64,000 nt of DNA, from positions 3,472,001 through 3,536,000 of the forward strand of contig CP066225.1 of the NCBI GenBank assembly GCA_016350165.1, in the 5' to 3' direction. Below, piece after piece: positions 1-9,976 of the stretch; position 1 is the stretch's first letter; each line of letters opens with the position of its first letter. The position numbers and the translations under genes are program-made. The notes under the pieces are model-generated. The model saw nothing but the letters and a program-made list of their open reading frames with translations. It was not told where the DNA came from and did not search any database. The stretch is from Planctomycetota bacterium. Its GTDB lineage: Bacteria > Planctomycetota > Phycisphaerae > Phycisphaerales > Phycisphaeraceae.

Positions 1-150
1 CTATTCCTCGAGCACACACTTCCATTTATTTTCTACAACAGTATGAGTTACAAAACCTACCACCTCATCATCAACACATCACTCATCACCCTCCCAACCT
101 TAGCCCTCTTCATCATCTACCACCGCACCCTAAAATACCTTCGCCAATAA
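1..150 (+). CDS. C-terminal end of a possible membrane protein (5' end outside window)
   Basis: Reading frame 1 is open from the first base to a TAA at 148-150. The 49 residues contain a hydrophobic stretch (LIINTSLITLPTLALFIIY) followed by a basic tail (HRTLKYLRQ), as expected for a last membrane helix with a cytosolic end. The general look resembles the C-termini of the zinc-ribbon membrane proteins further on (36164-38283), but I see no specific match. The start lies outside the window, so function cannot be stated. Confidence 0.45.
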   Translation, partial: LFLEHTLPFIFYNSMSYKTYHLIINTSLITLPTLALFIIYHRTLKYLRQ

Positions 151-176
151 CAATACTGTAACCAACTAACCAACAC

Positions 177-760
177 ACGATACGTTCTAGTGAAACAATA
201 GTGACATTCAAATTTCCAACTAGACGATACGCTTTAGTGAAAGGACTAACCGCTCACCCCTCAAACCAAAACATCGACGCATCCCCTCAACCCGCCGCCC
301 CATCTTAAGCTCAATTCTTTGCTCAAAACCTCAATGGCCGGTCCGGCCCCATAGAGGACACCGCAATTTATGACTCTTAAAACACTCCCCACAGCAAAAG
401 CCATACCAAATCAACATCAAAACAAAACGCGCGCACAAACACGCAATCACCTAAAAAAAGCGCGCCATTCTTTAACCACTTCTAACCAAACCTAACCCAT
501 TGCGCGCCGTTTCTGCTCATTCTTGACCCATTTCGACCTATTTCCATCTACGGGTAAATCATCAAAATCAAAAAAACGCGCGCACAAAAGCGCATCAAAC
601 TTTCAATTTCCCCTTCATTTTTAGCTCTTTTTTACTCATTCCGCATCATTTCAACTAAAAACCATCAATTCCCATATCAAAACTCAATTTTAAACCCATC
701 ATTTTCACACCTTCCAAAAACCAACTTTCAATCAAAACGTGCGCACAAAGTCGCAAACCA
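177..760 (+). repeat. Dispersed non-coding repeat, longest copy
   Basis: This gene-free stretch holds two copies of a 20-bp motif, ACGATACGYTYTAGTGAAAS, at 177-196 and 224-243. They are followed by a C-rich segment (gctcacccctcaa) and then three palindromic blocks of the form AACGYGCGCACAAA near 427, 573 and 737, separated by A/C-rich sequence almost without G. The same order of parts is found on the opposite strand at 55620-56095. No open frame with convincing coding character lies here. Confidence 0.6.
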
Positions 761-860
761 TAGGGTGATTCACAACCACCGCTCGGGAGATCAACACATG
801 AAACCAACCCCACAACACGAATAATGTTTGTAGACCGCCAATCCCGACAGGAGCCCATAC

Positions 861-1925
861 ATGTCAAACACAAACACGACCAAGAGCACAAACAATAACC
901 CATCACCATCAAACAGCATCACACGTCGCACCGCACTCACCACCATGACCGCAACTCTCGCCACAACCCCACTCCTCATCAATACCGCAAAATCATTCGC
1001 ACAATCCACGATCCCTGCAACACCTTTATCACCATCAAAACCCGTCGACACACTACAAGGTGCAGGTTTCTATCGCTTCAACCTTGGCACCATGCAATGC
1101 GCCATCATTTCCGACGGCCAAAACATGATGCCACCCTCAACCTTCGCGCAAAACATCCCCAAAACCCAAATCGATCAAGTCCTTCACGAAAACTTCCTGA
1201 ACAACAACGAAGTGCCAACACAGATCAACACCATGCTCTGCTGCGATGAAGGCATCAACATTCTCATTGATACAGGGCTCGGCCTCGACAGCGGGCCCGG
1301 CAACGGACTCACCGTTCCACACCTCGAACGCATGGGACTTAAACCCGAAGACATCGGCATCGTTGTCATCACGCATATGCACGGCGATCACATCGGCGGG
1401 CTCTTTGATCACAACGGGCAAAAAACATTCTCCAATGCGGAACTTGTGATTTCACAACAAGCCTTTGATTACTGGTCAAAAGCAAAGCCCGGCACGGGTG
1501 ATGCGCGAATGCAAGGACTCATCACCGGCGCACAAGAAGTACTAGAAAAATACAAAGATAATCTCCGTACAGTCGTCGGCGATGATGAAGTTGTTCAAGG
1601 CATGAAAGTCGTTCCGTTATTCGGGCATACGCCCGGCCATATCGGTTTGCAAATTGCACGTGGTAACGATCAGCTGTTTTATATCGCGGACACGGTTCAC
1701 ATGGTTTACATGCAAATGCCACACCCTGATTGGCAGGTTGCGTTTGATATGAATAAAGAACAAGCAGTCATGACGCGCAAACGTGTGTTTGCGCTTGCCG
1801 CTGAGGAACGATTACTTGTTGCTGGTTCGCATATCCCATTCCCCGCGCTCGGCCACGTTCGCAAACAAGCCCCCGCGTATATGTGGCAACCGATCATCTG
1901 GATCTGGAATCCAACTGTGGAGTGA
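861..1925 (+). CDS. Exported MBL-fold metallo-hydrolase
   Basis: A 354-residue protein of the metallo-beta-lactamase fold. Residues 172-177 read HMHGDH, the dinuclear zinc motif; further ligands are probably H256/H260 (HTPGH), D277 and H324. The N-terminus has a twin-arginine motif (TRRTAL, 21-26) followed by a hydrophobic segment ending in an Ala-rich region, so Tat export to the periplasm is likely. AGGAG precedes the ATG at a normal distance. Motif order fits the lactonase/arylsulfatase-like MBL hydrolases, but the substrate cannot be read from sequence. Codon choice drifts from C-ending to G/T-ending at about base 1550, inside the gene. Confidence 0.8.
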   Translation: MSNTNTTKSTNNNPSPSNSITRRTALTTMTATLATTPLLINTAKSFAQSTIPATPLSPSKPVDTLQGAGFYRFNLGTMQCAIISDGQNMMPPSTFAQNIPKTQIDQVLHENFLNNNEVPTQINTMLCCDEGINILIDTGLGLDSGPGNGLTVPHLERMGLKPEDIGIVVITHMHGDHIGGLFDHNGQKTFSNAELVISQQAFDYWSKAKPGTGDARMQGLITGAQEVLEKYKDNLRTVVGDDEVVQGMKVVPLFGHTPGHIGLQIARGNDQLFYIADTVHMVYMQMPHPDWQVAFDMNKEQAVMTRKRVFALAAEERLLVAGSHIPFPALGHVRKQAPAYMWQPIIWIWNPTVE

Positions 1926-1954
1926 TCGCAATTTTTACAGTTTTTATAGTACTT

Positions 1955-3808
1955 TTATTCTTCTGATTCAGATTCGGCTGTGACTTGTTTGATGTATTGA
2001 TTGAGTTCCTGAAGACTTTTAAACTCGCCGTGCTCGACGAGCAATTGATTCGCCTGTTTGGTCAGATCTATCTTTTTTTCGTCCGCATTTTTGATTTGTT
2101 CATTACTTAATCTGATGAAGTAAACGTTTTCGATGATGAGTTCGCCGTCCAGAATTTCGGGCATGTGCATGTAGGTCATTGCATATTCCGGGGCAGGGCG
2201 GAGGATAACTTCGCCGCGTGTACCTTGTGCTTCAGGTGGTAGTCGGAAAAGATCACGGTTTTTCCAAACCCATCGTCCGGTGCCGGGTTGTCTGTTTGGA
2301 TGTCGCCACGCATTATCTTCACAGTAATCAGAAAAACTTCGTTTGATGACGCGCAGTATGTCGTGTCCATTTTTGAGTTTACGTATGTATTTGTCTTGTG
2401 GGTATTCGATGCCATTAAGTCGAAGAATGATCTGATAACAGAAAGGCCCATCAAGATTTTCGCTCAATGAAATGATCGCGAAGTTGTCTGGCGAATTCCA
2501 GTAATTATTCCTCTCATTTGTGTCGCCTGTCACGACAAAGTTCACGAAGTATTGTTCATTTTTTTTAATTGAATATTGATCGTTGTATCTGTTTCCATGC
2601 CATTGATCGAGTTCGTGGACAGGTTGATGACGTATGGTTTGTGGTGCAAGTGGAGCGCGAGGGCTTTCCTGCATTATTAAATCCGTAAGTTTCATGCTGC
2701 TGACAGGGCGGAGGCTGTTTTGCAGGTGTGCGCGTTTCGTTTCGTCAGTGAGTAACTTTGCTTTGGCATTGTTTTTAACAAATTGAATTTTGTAGGGGCC
2801 GCTGGTGAATTTTGTGTTGAAGCCGAGAACGGATTTGTGAGGTGTGACGGTGATATCGAAATCGAATGTGATTTCATGTTCGCCATATCCGTGTTCTTCA
2901 AATATCTCTGAAATGTTCTTATCTTTTTGCATTTGAATGCGGTAGTGTGCACCACCGCCTGCACCACCAGCACTCATCCAATTGAGTGCTGTCCCAGCTT
3001 CTTTGCCATCAATACGGACGGTTGCCCAAACTTGATTTGTGTTGTCATAAAGTGTGTGTGTGCCTTTGTATTCACTGTCGAGGCCACGAACAGTTCGGCC
3101 TTCGGGTACAAAATCGTGTACCCAGATTTGCATGTCGTTCCATGATTCAGGGGAGACGACAGTTGGCATGCTGAGCCACCAGTGTGTGCGGATAGCTAAC
3201 GCCCATTGTTCTTTTTGTTTTTTGTTGAGATTGCCTGCGAGGAATTGATCCATGATGATGGTTCCCCATTTATCTTGCCAGGGGATGGAGGGATCATTTG
3301 CGAAGTGCAGGAGTGTGTCAATGAGTTCTGGAATGTCTTGTTTGTTGAAAGTTTTATTGTTGATGCGTTTGATTAGCTCAGCGTGGGCTGCATCGAAGTT
3401 TGGACTATAGACAGGATTCTTGATTTCCTGGACTAATAGTGTGTTAGATTTTTTTGATTGCCAATCGATGTCGGATTTGTAAAGGAGGACTGGGGTGATT
3501 GAAAAGAAGAGGCAGAAGAAGCCTATGTATTTCATTTGTGAGTAGTACTTACGGTTACCGATGATGGCGGGTTGGCATGTGTCTTCAGCCCATTCTTTTT
3601 GTCCGACGGCTGTGCCACATTCAGGACAGGTTTTGCCTTTAAGTTCAGATACTGTGGTTTCAGTGATGTTGCTGCCGGTGAGATCATAGCGACATTTACC
3701 ACAGGTTGGGTGTTTGTCGATGCGCCAGCCGCGGTATCCGAAGAAGGTGAGGATGAGGCCGAGGAAGAGGAGGCCGAGGATGATGTATTTTGCGAGATAA
3801 AAAAGCAT
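1955..3808 (-). CDS. Zinc-ribbon membrane protein with large uncharacterised domain
   Basis: 617 residues. A first membrane helix (about 3-24) is followed by a short zinc ribbon with C36, C39, C61 and C64 (CGKCRYDLTG...CPECG), a second helix near 93-110, then about 500 residues with no membrane segment that I do not recognise. The ribbon-plus-helix head is shared with the proteins at 36164-37207, 37252-38283 and 58954-59877, though the large domain is not. The topology suggests a membrane-anchored protein with an extracytoplasmic domain. The gene is convergent with the MBL hydrolase, 29 bp apart. Confidence 0.7.
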   Translation of the reverse strand: MLFYLAKYIILGLLFLGLILTFFGYRGWRIDKHPTCGKCRYDLTGSNITETTVSELKGKTCPECGTAVGQKEWAEDTCQPAIIGNRKYYSQMKYIGFFCLFFSITPVLLYKSDIDWQSKKSNTLLVQEIKNPVYSPNFDAAHAELIKRINNKTFNKQDIPELIDTLLHFANDPSIPWQDKWGTIIMDQFLAGNLNKKQKEQWALAIRTHWWLSMPTVVSPESWNDMQIWVHDFVPEGRTVRGLDSEYKGTHTLYDNTNQVWATVRIDGKEAGTALNWMSAGGAGGGAHYRIQMQKDKNISEIFEEHGYGEHEITFDFDITVTPHKSVLGFNTKFTSGPYKIQFVKNNAKAKLLTDETKRAHLQNSLRPVSSMKLTDLIMQESPRAPLAPQTIRHQPVHELDQWHGNRYNDQYSIKKNEQYFVNFVVTGDTNERNNYWNSPDNFAIISLSENLDGPFCYQIILRLNGIEYPQDKYIRKLKNGHDILRVIKRSFSDYCEDNAWRHPNRQPGTGRWVWKNRDLFRLPPEAQGTRGEVILRPAPEYAMTYMHMPEILDGELIIENVYFIRLSNEQIKNADEKKIDLTKQANQLLVEHGEFKSLQELNQYIKQVTAESESEE

Positions 3809-4606
3809 GCGTACGGATTCCCAGAATGAAATATGAACGCGAATTGACTGATCGTTATTGGGAATAGTGTAGCAAAATGCTTCTATTTAAGGGAGAAGGT
3901 GATGTGAAGATATGAGAAGAGAAGGGGAGTATAAAAAAAGCATTTGGCGGTTACTGCGAGTGGCTGCTCGTAGGAAGTCGTTGTTGTCAGTCAGGTCGCT
4001 GCGGATCGTATCAGATTTACTTTCCCGAAAGCCCAGATTTTTCGTCATACGTTGCTAATGATCTTTTACGCTTGAACGTTAGCGAGACGTATGTGTTATT
4101 GCAGCGATGAACAGTTACAACGCAGTAACCGGCACAAATGCATAGCATGATAAGTTGAATCAATTTTGTTTCTTGCATTGATTGCACGCAAAACTGTGAG
4201 GGGCTTGTTCCGAGTAAGCCCGCCAAGTTGGGCAATGTTGATTGCCTCCTTTGGTTGTTGTAAAGCCACGAGTCGCGCCGCTGATAAACAAGTATCTTTG
4301 ACCTTGTGAAACGTAACCGAGCATTTCACCCTGCTGGAGGTAGGTCGGTGCGGCTTGCTGTGCGGTTGGCTTGAAGTTTTGATTAAAGTAAGTAATCACT
4401 AACATAACGATAATTAATGTAAGTGAATACTTATTTTATGTCAACGCTTTGTTTGTGATTTGGGGCGAAAAAGATAAATATCGTGATGTAAGTATTTGTT
4501 AGTAAATTAGATAGGTTTTTTAAGATTTTTGAGTTTTTTGTTGATTGTGGGAGAAGGGTGTGCGGTTTTGGTTAAGAAAAATCATCTTTGGACGTTCTCT
4601 GGGCTG
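3809..4606. other. Gene-poor gap between divergent genes
   Basis: About 800 bp with no convincing gene. Three overlapping minus-strand frames between 4017 and 4405 are open for 70-80 codons in different phases, which could be the remains of a frameshifted small gene, but no frame has a clear ribosome-binding site or recognisable protein. The stretch 4400-4520 is AT-rich and probably carries the promoter for the esterase gene. Confidence 0.4.
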
Positions 4607-5872
4607 ATGAAAATGAATATGAAAAGGACAATCTCTCGAAGCGTGTTGTGGATCATGGCTGTTGGTATTGGGTTGCTGCTTGTGTTGCCTGCGTGGGGGC
4701 AGGAAGAGGAGCAGATGTGGGCACGGTGGCGAGAGAAGATGAGTGATCATATTGAGAAGGTTGGTGGGAGTGTGACTTGGGATGTGATGTATGCTCAGGA
4801 TGTAGGATTGGATGAGCCTTTGAAAGAGGGTGTGAAAGATAGACGATCATTGGATGTCTATTCAACGGATAGTACTGAGTTACAACCTGTGATGTTGTAT
4901 GTGCATGGCGGTGGTTGGAAGCGTGGTGATAAACGAGCTGTTGGGGCGAAGGCAGGTTATTTTGTTGAAAATGGTTGGGTGTTTGTGAGTGTTAACTATC
5001 GTCTTTTGCCAGATGGTCAATTCCCGAAGAATGCACAGGATGTTGCTGACGCTGTTGTATGGGCACGCGATGCGATTGAAGCGTATGGTGGTGATCCAGA
5101 GCAGATTTATTTGATGGGACATTCAGCGGGTGCGCATCTTGCTTCGGTTGTGGGGACGCATGATAAGTTGTTGGGTAAACGTGAACAGGACCTGTCTGCG
5201 ATCAAGGGTGTTGTTTCGATTGATACAGCAGTGTTAGATTTACCACGTTTGGTAGAGAAGGATGGTGGGGTTTTGTATCAGAAGATATTTGGCGATGATC
5301 CGGAGGTTTGGAAGACGGTGTCGCCGATTAGTTATGTTGAGAAGGACAAGGATATTCCAGCGTTTTTGTTAGTCGTTGCAGGTGATCATGCGGTCAAGCT
5401 GGATCAGGCTGATAACTTTGGTGGCGCATTGCAGGCGGCTGGTGTTGATGTCTGGATTCTGGAAGCAGACGATCAGACGCATTCATCGGTGAACCGTCAA
5501 ATTGGTGATGATGGGCATTATGTGACACAGCAGATCATGGCGTTTTTGGATTTGGTGAAGGCTAGTGATTTTGATGATGAGATTGTGACGACGATTGCGG
5601 AGAGTGCGGCTGAAGAAGAAGTGAAGACTGTTGATGAAGTGGTTGAAGAGATGGTTGATGAGGTTGTTGCTGAAGCTATTACTGAATTGAATGATGAGAT
5701 TGAGGTTGAAACTGAAGCGGTGAGTGAGCCGACTGAAGTGGCAGCAGAGGTTGAAGAGCAGGCTGAGGTAAAGGAAGAAGTTGCTGAGAAAACAGCGGAA
5801 ATGAAGGAAGAAAAAACAGACTCACCTAAGGAAGATGAGTCTGAGAAGATTGCTGAGATTATGTTTGATTAA
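4607..5872 (+). CDS. Secreted alpha/beta-hydrolase (esterase) with Glu-rich tail
   Basis: Numbered from the chosen ATG (421 residues), a signal peptide (about 1-31, ending AWGQ) leads into an alpha/beta-hydrolase of the hormone-sensitive-lipase/BD-FAE type. It has an oxyanion-hole HGGG (100-103), nucleophile S173 in GHSAG, and a probable acid D260 and base H292. After about residue 324 comes a tail of roughly 95 residues very rich in Glu and Val, which is not part of the fold. The frame is open upstream to a TTG at 4529, but the signal peptide starts at 4607 (or the ATG at 4619). Substrate unknown; short-chain or carbohydrate esters are plausible. Confidence 0.8.
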   Translation: MKMNMKRTISRSVLWIMAVGIGLLLVLPAWGQEEEQMWARWREKMSDHIEKVGGSVTWDVMYAQDVGLDEPLKEGVKDRRSLDVYSTDSTELQPVMLYVHGGGWKRGDKRAVGAKAGYFVENGWVFVSVNYRLLPDGQFPKNAQDVADAVVWARDAIEAYGGDPEQIYLMGHSAGAHLASVVGTHDKLLGKREQDLSAIKGVVSIDTAVLDLPRLVEKDGGVLYQKIFGDDPEVWKTVSPISYVEKDKDIPAFLLVVAGDHAVKLDQADNFGGALQAAGVDVWILEADDQTHSSVNRQIGDDGHYVTQQIMAFLDLVKASDFDDEIVTTIAESAAEEEVKTVDEVVEEMVDEVVAEAITELNDEIEVETEAVSEPTEVAAEVEEQAEVKEEVAEKTAEMKEEKTDSPKEDESEKIAEIMFD

Positions 5873-5876
5873 TCGT

Positions 5877-5891
5877 CTAACTTGAGATTAG
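5877..5891. repeat. 15-bp palindrome CTAAC-TTGAG-ATTAG
   Basis: Exact CTAAY-N5-RTTAG copy lying four bases after the esterase stop and overlapping the stop codon of the convergent M14 peptidase gene. Confidence 0.7.
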
Positions 5892-7192
5892 TCGCGTTTA
5901 CGGCGGCTGGTGAGAAGTGGTACGAGACCAACTGAGAGTAGCATGAAGGAGGTTGGTTCTGGTAGTGGGACGATTGTGTCAAAGAAGGCGAGCGCGAATG
6001 ATTCGCCGAGGTCTGTGTAGTAGTCTTGTGAGCGGTTGAGTGAGAACATGGTTTCAAATGTCATGTCGAATTCGGCGTCGAGGAAAGATTCGGCAAAGTT
6101 TGTTGTGTACCAGTTTGTGCCGGTGGAGTTGAGTGCAGCGATTTGAGGTTCGCGATCTTTGAGTGAGAGCCAGAATGGATCGTTGTGATTGTCTTTGTAG
6201 TAGGGGATGTAGCCGAAGTCGGTCTGTGTGCCTGTTGGGATGGTTGAGTGGAAGTCAATGAAGTAGTCGATGTCAGCGTCGGTGTCAGCGATCATTGCAT
6301 CGGCAGTGGTTTTGATATCTTTGTGATCTTGATAAAGAGCTGGATGCCAGAGACGGTTGGGGTCTTCGTCAACGTTTTCGACGGTTGTGCGGTTGTTGCC
6401 AGCATAACGGCCGTCGGGGTTGAGCATTGGGTAGACATAGAAGTCGGCGTGCTGGCGAAGTTTTTTCATGCGTGGGTCATCGGAGACGAGCATGTTGATC
6501 ATGCCTTCGAGTGTGTGGTTGCCGAGCACTTCGTTTGCATGGAGGCCTGAAGTGAGTGCGATTTTCTTTTTAGGTTTTGTCGAGTTGGTGTCAGTGATTT
6601 GGTAGCCGAAGAGGTTCTTGGGTGTGACGACACGGCCGAGGTCATCGACGCCGCCTGGTGATTGGCCGATGACGAGATTTGAGTTGGCGGATTTGGTAGG
6701 TTTGACGTATGGGTTGCCAACTAGTGAGGCGACGTGAGAGGAAGCTTTGCCGTAGGAGTAGGGGAATGAGTAGGCGACGTAGACATCGTTTTGCGTGAAG
6801 TTTGTGTTGTTTGAGAATTTGTAGCCGCCTTCATAGTCGAGGCCGTTGTTGTCGAAGTAGTGCCAATTTTCCTGATCGTATGAGTAGATCATTTTGTGAT
6901 TGGTGAGACGTGAGGAGCCGCCAGCAAAGTCGTCGGAGATCCAGAACTGAGGGTTCTGGTTGACGATGTTAGAGGTTTTGAAGTAGAGCCAACGCCAATC
7001 ATTGCCGTAGTAATTGGTACGGCCACGTAACATGATGTCGCCTGAGACGGAGGAGACGAAGGATTGGGATGCTTTGAGTGAAGCGTGATCAAAGCTGGCG
7101 TCGAGTTGGATTTGCGCGTCGACGTTTTGTGTCAGGAAGAAGGAAGAGCATGCAGCAAAAGCGATTGCTGACAGAAAGTGGGTCTCTCTCAT
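5888..7192 (-). CDS. Secreted M14-type metallocarboxypeptidase with PEP-CTERM anchor
   Basis: Numbered from the chosen ATG at 7192 (434 residues; GGAG seven bases upstream), a signal peptide ends near VDAQ. The M14 zinc site is visible as H218-A-N-E221 and H315, with NPDGR at 258-262 and a glutamate in the late FET segment (E380) as candidate catalytic base. The extreme C-terminus is PEP, a hydrophobic stretch and RRKRD, a PEP-CTERM sorting signal, so the protein is probably processed by an exosortase and kept at the cell surface. About 190 residues before the catalytic domain are unassigned and rich in Asn and Tyr. Confidence 0.8.
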   Translation of the reverse strand: MRETHFLSAIAFAACSSFFLTQNVDAQIQLDASFDHASLKASQSFVSSVSGDIMLRGRTNYYGNDWRWLYFKTSNIVNQNPQFWISDDFAGGSSRLTNHKMIYSYDQENWHYFDNNGLDYEGGYKFSNNTNFTQNDVYVAYSFPYSYGKASSHVASLVGNPYVKPTKSANSNLVIGQSPGGVDDLGRVVTPKNLFGYQITDTNSTKPKKKIALTSGLHANEVLGNHTLEGMINMLVSDDPRMKKLRQHADFYVYPMLNPDGRYAGNNRTTVENVDEDPNRLWHPALYQDHKDIKTTADAMIADTDADIDYFIDFHSTIPTGTQTDFGYIPYYKDNHNDPFWLSLKDREPQIAALNSTGTNWYTTNFAESFLDAEFDMTFETMFSLNRSQDYYTDLGESFALAFFDTIVPLPEPTSFMLLSVGLVPLLTSRRKRD

Positions 7193-7402
7193 GGTGGAAC
7201 TCCATTGGGTAAACGATGCACGATGTAGGAGCATGATGCATTCGTCGGAACTAAAGCTGTCACTCAATTACCCAATGGTCAATTCATTCTAACGAGAGAA
7301 GTTGTTACACAACAGTAAATTGCCCCAAGAATTCATATCTATTTGTAGGTAGATGCGGCAAATCCCAGCGGTCGGGATGATGAGCGGTCAATAAGATCAA
7401 CT

Positions 7403-7798
7403 ATGAGAATGAAAAAGTTAAGATGGGTGGTTGCAGTATCATTGTTAGGTTTGGCTGCGTTATTTGTGGGGTGTGAATCACAGCCATTGGATCAGGAATA
7501 TGTGCTTCGTGATGGGTATTACTATTACGATGGTTGGTATTGGTATGGAGATGACTGGTGGCCATATCCGCCTGAGCCGGACCATCATGAGATCCCAGCA
7601 TATCCAATTCGGCCAGCGCCGGTTGTGCCAGCGACGCCGTTGGAGCCGCCTGTGAGTAATGCTGCACCGGAAGAACCATATGGGCCGGGGAATGTGATGG
7701 AAGAGGAACCGTTGATGCCAGCGGAGCCGTTTGGTGGGGGAGGTGGAGAGCCAGCGAGTGTGCCTGAAACGGGGTTATCGCCTGCTGGGCATCGATGA
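7403..7798 (+). CDS. Small Tyr/Trp- and Pro-rich lipoprotein
   Basis: 131 residues. The signal peptide ends in the lipobox LFVGC, giving lipidation at C24. The mature part opens with a striking Tyr/Trp/Asp cluster (YYYYDGWYWYGDDWW) and then becomes Pro/Glu/Gly-rich and probably disordered. It sits alone and converges on the next gene with a shared terminator. I do not recognise a family; aromatic-rich mature regions of this kind suggest surface binding, but this is only a guess. Confidence 0.65.
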   Translation: MRMKKLRWVVAVSLLGLAALFVGCESQPLDQEYVLRDGYYYYDGWYWYGDDWWPYPPEPDHHEIPAYPIRPAPVVPATPLEPPVSNAAPEEPYGPGNVMEEEPLMPAEPFGGGGGEPASVPETGLSPAGHR

Positions 7799-7823
7799 TG
7801 TGAGATAAAAAATGGGTAAAAGA

Positions 7824-7853
7824 AAAGCGGGGCACGTAAATGTGTCCCGCTTT
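7824..7853. terminator. Bidirectional terminator hairpin
   Basis: The stem AAAGCGGG-CAC / GTG-CCCGCTTT closes a six-base loop, with one internal mismatch, between two convergent genes. A-rich on the left and T-rich on the right, so it can serve both. Confidence 0.7.
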
Positions 7854-7856
7854 GTT

Positions 7857-7871
7857 CTAATCGATGATTAG
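7857..7871. repeat. 15-bp palindrome CTAAT-CGATG-ATTAG
   Basis: Exact copy between the terminator and the stop codon of the leftward exported-protein gene (19 bp away). Confidence 0.7.
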
Positions 7872-7889
7872 TTATTGTTATGGGTTAGT

Positions 7890-9692
7890 TTAATAGAACG
7901 GAGCTGGAGGAGCTTCGTCAGGTTCACCCATAGGGCCCATGTTTTGGCCGCCCATCATTTGCTGCTGAGCCATGAAGGATTTAGCAGTGTTGACGAGGAA
8001 AGTGATGTTGTCGGTTGGGAATGTACCCGTAGCGAGCAGTGAGTCGCCCTCGATGGTCATGCCGGCAGCGATTGGTGAGAGGTTAGCAGGAATCTGAATA
8101 GCAGGCATGCCGAACATTGGGATGAACATGTTGCCCATTTCAGCGATGCCGCCGAGGTTGACGAACATGTCAGCAGATGAGTTAGCTGGGATGCTGTTTG
8201 CACGTGCCTGAGAAACCAGAGGTTGTGTGCCGATACCAGTGTTGGCTTCGGTAGCTTTGATCGCTTCTGTGAGTTGCGCCTGATCAAGTGTCGTGGTTTG
8301 GATGAGGTATTCACCCTTCGCAGCGACGTAGCCGTTGAAACCCTGAGCAAACATCATTGCCATTGGATTTTGCTGAGCCATTTCAGGTGGGAAGTTCATG
8401 GTCATGGAGTACTGTGCAACCTGAGCACCGTCGAGTTCGAGTGCATCAGGGGTCCATGTTGTATCAAAGGTCATGACTGCAGCGTCATCGCCCAGTTCTT
8501 CACCAGCTTTGCCAAGTGCTTCTATGTAGTTTCTGAATGCACCCATCATGTTCTGAGCGTCTTTGCCCTTGGTGATGGTGAGCTGATTGATGAAGTTACC
8601 TGACATGAGAGCCATTTGGTCTGGAACGTACATGACAGTTGCTTGACCTTCACTCGCGTCGAGCAGTGGTCCAATTTTTTCGTAAGTTGCTGCCATGGTC
8701 GGATCGGAATCCTTCATGATGTCAGCAAGTTTCTCAATCATGAGATTCATGTTGAGCGTTTTGAAGTCGAAAGCTGATGCGACGATGTAGTTCTTCGCAG
8801 GGAGCTTATCGAGCAATGCCGCCACGGAGCTCTTGCCACCAGGCAGCCATTTTGAAAGTTCTGAATCTGGCTTGTAACCAACAGCTTTTGCGAAGTTGAT
8901 GCCGTTGTCATTGAGGTTAGCCATGATAGCTGCACCGTTGACATCTTTTTCGACAACAGTAAGCCATTCTTCGATGAGCTTCACACCCATTTGCATCTGT
9001 TGCTTCTGAGCGGGGTCCTGAGCAATCATTGGGTTGTTCAGAGCCATGTTCATCTGCATGGTCATCATTGGGCCGAAGGTTTCAGCGATTACTGGTGCAT
9101 CGACATAGAACATCGCGTCAGCTTTATCGAGATAAGACTCGCCAGCTTTGCCGATGTTTGCGATGTATTTTTCTGAAGCATTACCTGCTTTGTAGTTCTC
9201 AATCGCTACACGTGAAGGTGAGAGAACAGCATAGTTGCCGACCTGCTTCGCGAATGTATCGTTCGTGTCTTGCAGTGACAATGAAGTGATGCCGTTACCA
9301 TCGCCGCCGAGTGCTTCAGCGAATGCAGCATAGTCGTTGACAGGGACAAGCCAGTAGGTCTGATTATCGTTTGGGCCATTCTCATCGATGCCGACAGCGA
9401 AGAGCATTGCTCCGTTGTCGTTGATGCCAGCTTCAATGCCTGTGGCTGCTTTGAACTGAGCTAGCACATCAGTCATCTCAGGTGACATCTCTGCGATGCC
9501 AGTGGTCTGTGCCATTTTTGCAATCTTGCTGTTTACGTCAGCCAGATTTGATACCACAACAAACATTTGGCTGTCAGCTGGTACCTGATCCAGCACCTTC
9601 GGCGAAATCTCAGCCTGTGCTGTTGTCGCACAAAGCACCATCGCCGCTGCAAGCAATGCCTGCCTTGATTTCGGTAACATACTCTTGAGCAT
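7890..9692 (-). CDS. Large exported protein, DUF3352-like
   Basis: 600 residues from the ATG at 9692, chosen because AGGAG stands eight bases before it and it begins a clean signal peptide (MLKSMLPKSRQ...TAQAE). The mature protein opens with SPKVLDQVPADSQMFVVVSNL, which is typical of planctomycete DUF3352-like exported proteins, is Met/Ala/Asn-rich and has no further membrane helix. A Met-Gly-Gln-rich tail ends the protein. Likely periplasmic or outer-envelope; function unknown. Single gene with its own terminator. Confidence 0.7.
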   Translation of the reverse strand: MLKSMLPKSRQALLAAAMVLCATTAQAEISPKVLDQVPADSQMFVVVSNLADVNSKIAKMAQTTGIAEMSPEMTDVLAQFKAATGIEAGINDNGAMLFAVGIDENGPNDNQTYWLVPVNDYAAFAEALGGDGNGITSLSLQDTNDTFAKQVGNYAVLSPSRVAIENYKAGNASEKYIANIGKAGESYLDKADAMFYVDAPVIAETFGPMMTMQMNMALNNPMIAQDPAQKQQMQMGVKLIEEWLTVVEKDVNGAAIMANLNDNGINFAKAVGYKPDSELSKWLPGGKSSVAALLDKLPAKNYIVASAFDFKTLNMNLMIEKLADIMKDSDPTMAATYEKIGPLLDASEGQATVMYVPDQMALMSGNFINQLTITKGKDAQNMMGAFRNYIEALGKAGEELGDDAAVMTFDTTWTPDALELDGAQVAQYSMTMNFPPEMAQQNPMAMMFAQGFNGYVAAKGEYLIQTTTLDQAQLTEAIKATEANTGIGTQPLVSQARANSIPANSSADMFVNLGGIAEMGNMFIPMFGMPAIQIPANLSPIAAGMTIEGDSLLATGTFPTDNITFLVNTAKSFMAQQQMMGGQNMGPMGEPDEAPPAPFY

Positions 9693-9976
9693 TATGTGAC
9701 TCCTTGTTTCAATCCTGATCATGTACCCTCACATCAAATGATTGGCACATTTTACTTCGTTATAATTATGACGCTTCCACACCCAAATAATTTACCTATA
9801 GCGCCATTTTTTAAAATAAATCCGGTTTTTTTACCCATTCCCCTCTCTTAACTCCCATACATTCGCCCAAAACCGCTGTATCACTCATATCTTTACGTTT
9901 GCTCCCGCCCTCGCAACCCAATATATTCGCTCCCCTAACCTCATCGCGGCTAAAATATGTGCGGGTTTAACCATAT

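Noticed and set aside
177-760. CRISPR array because of spaced short repeats
   Set aside because: Repeat units vary, spacing is irregular, there are no equal-length spacers and no cas genes.
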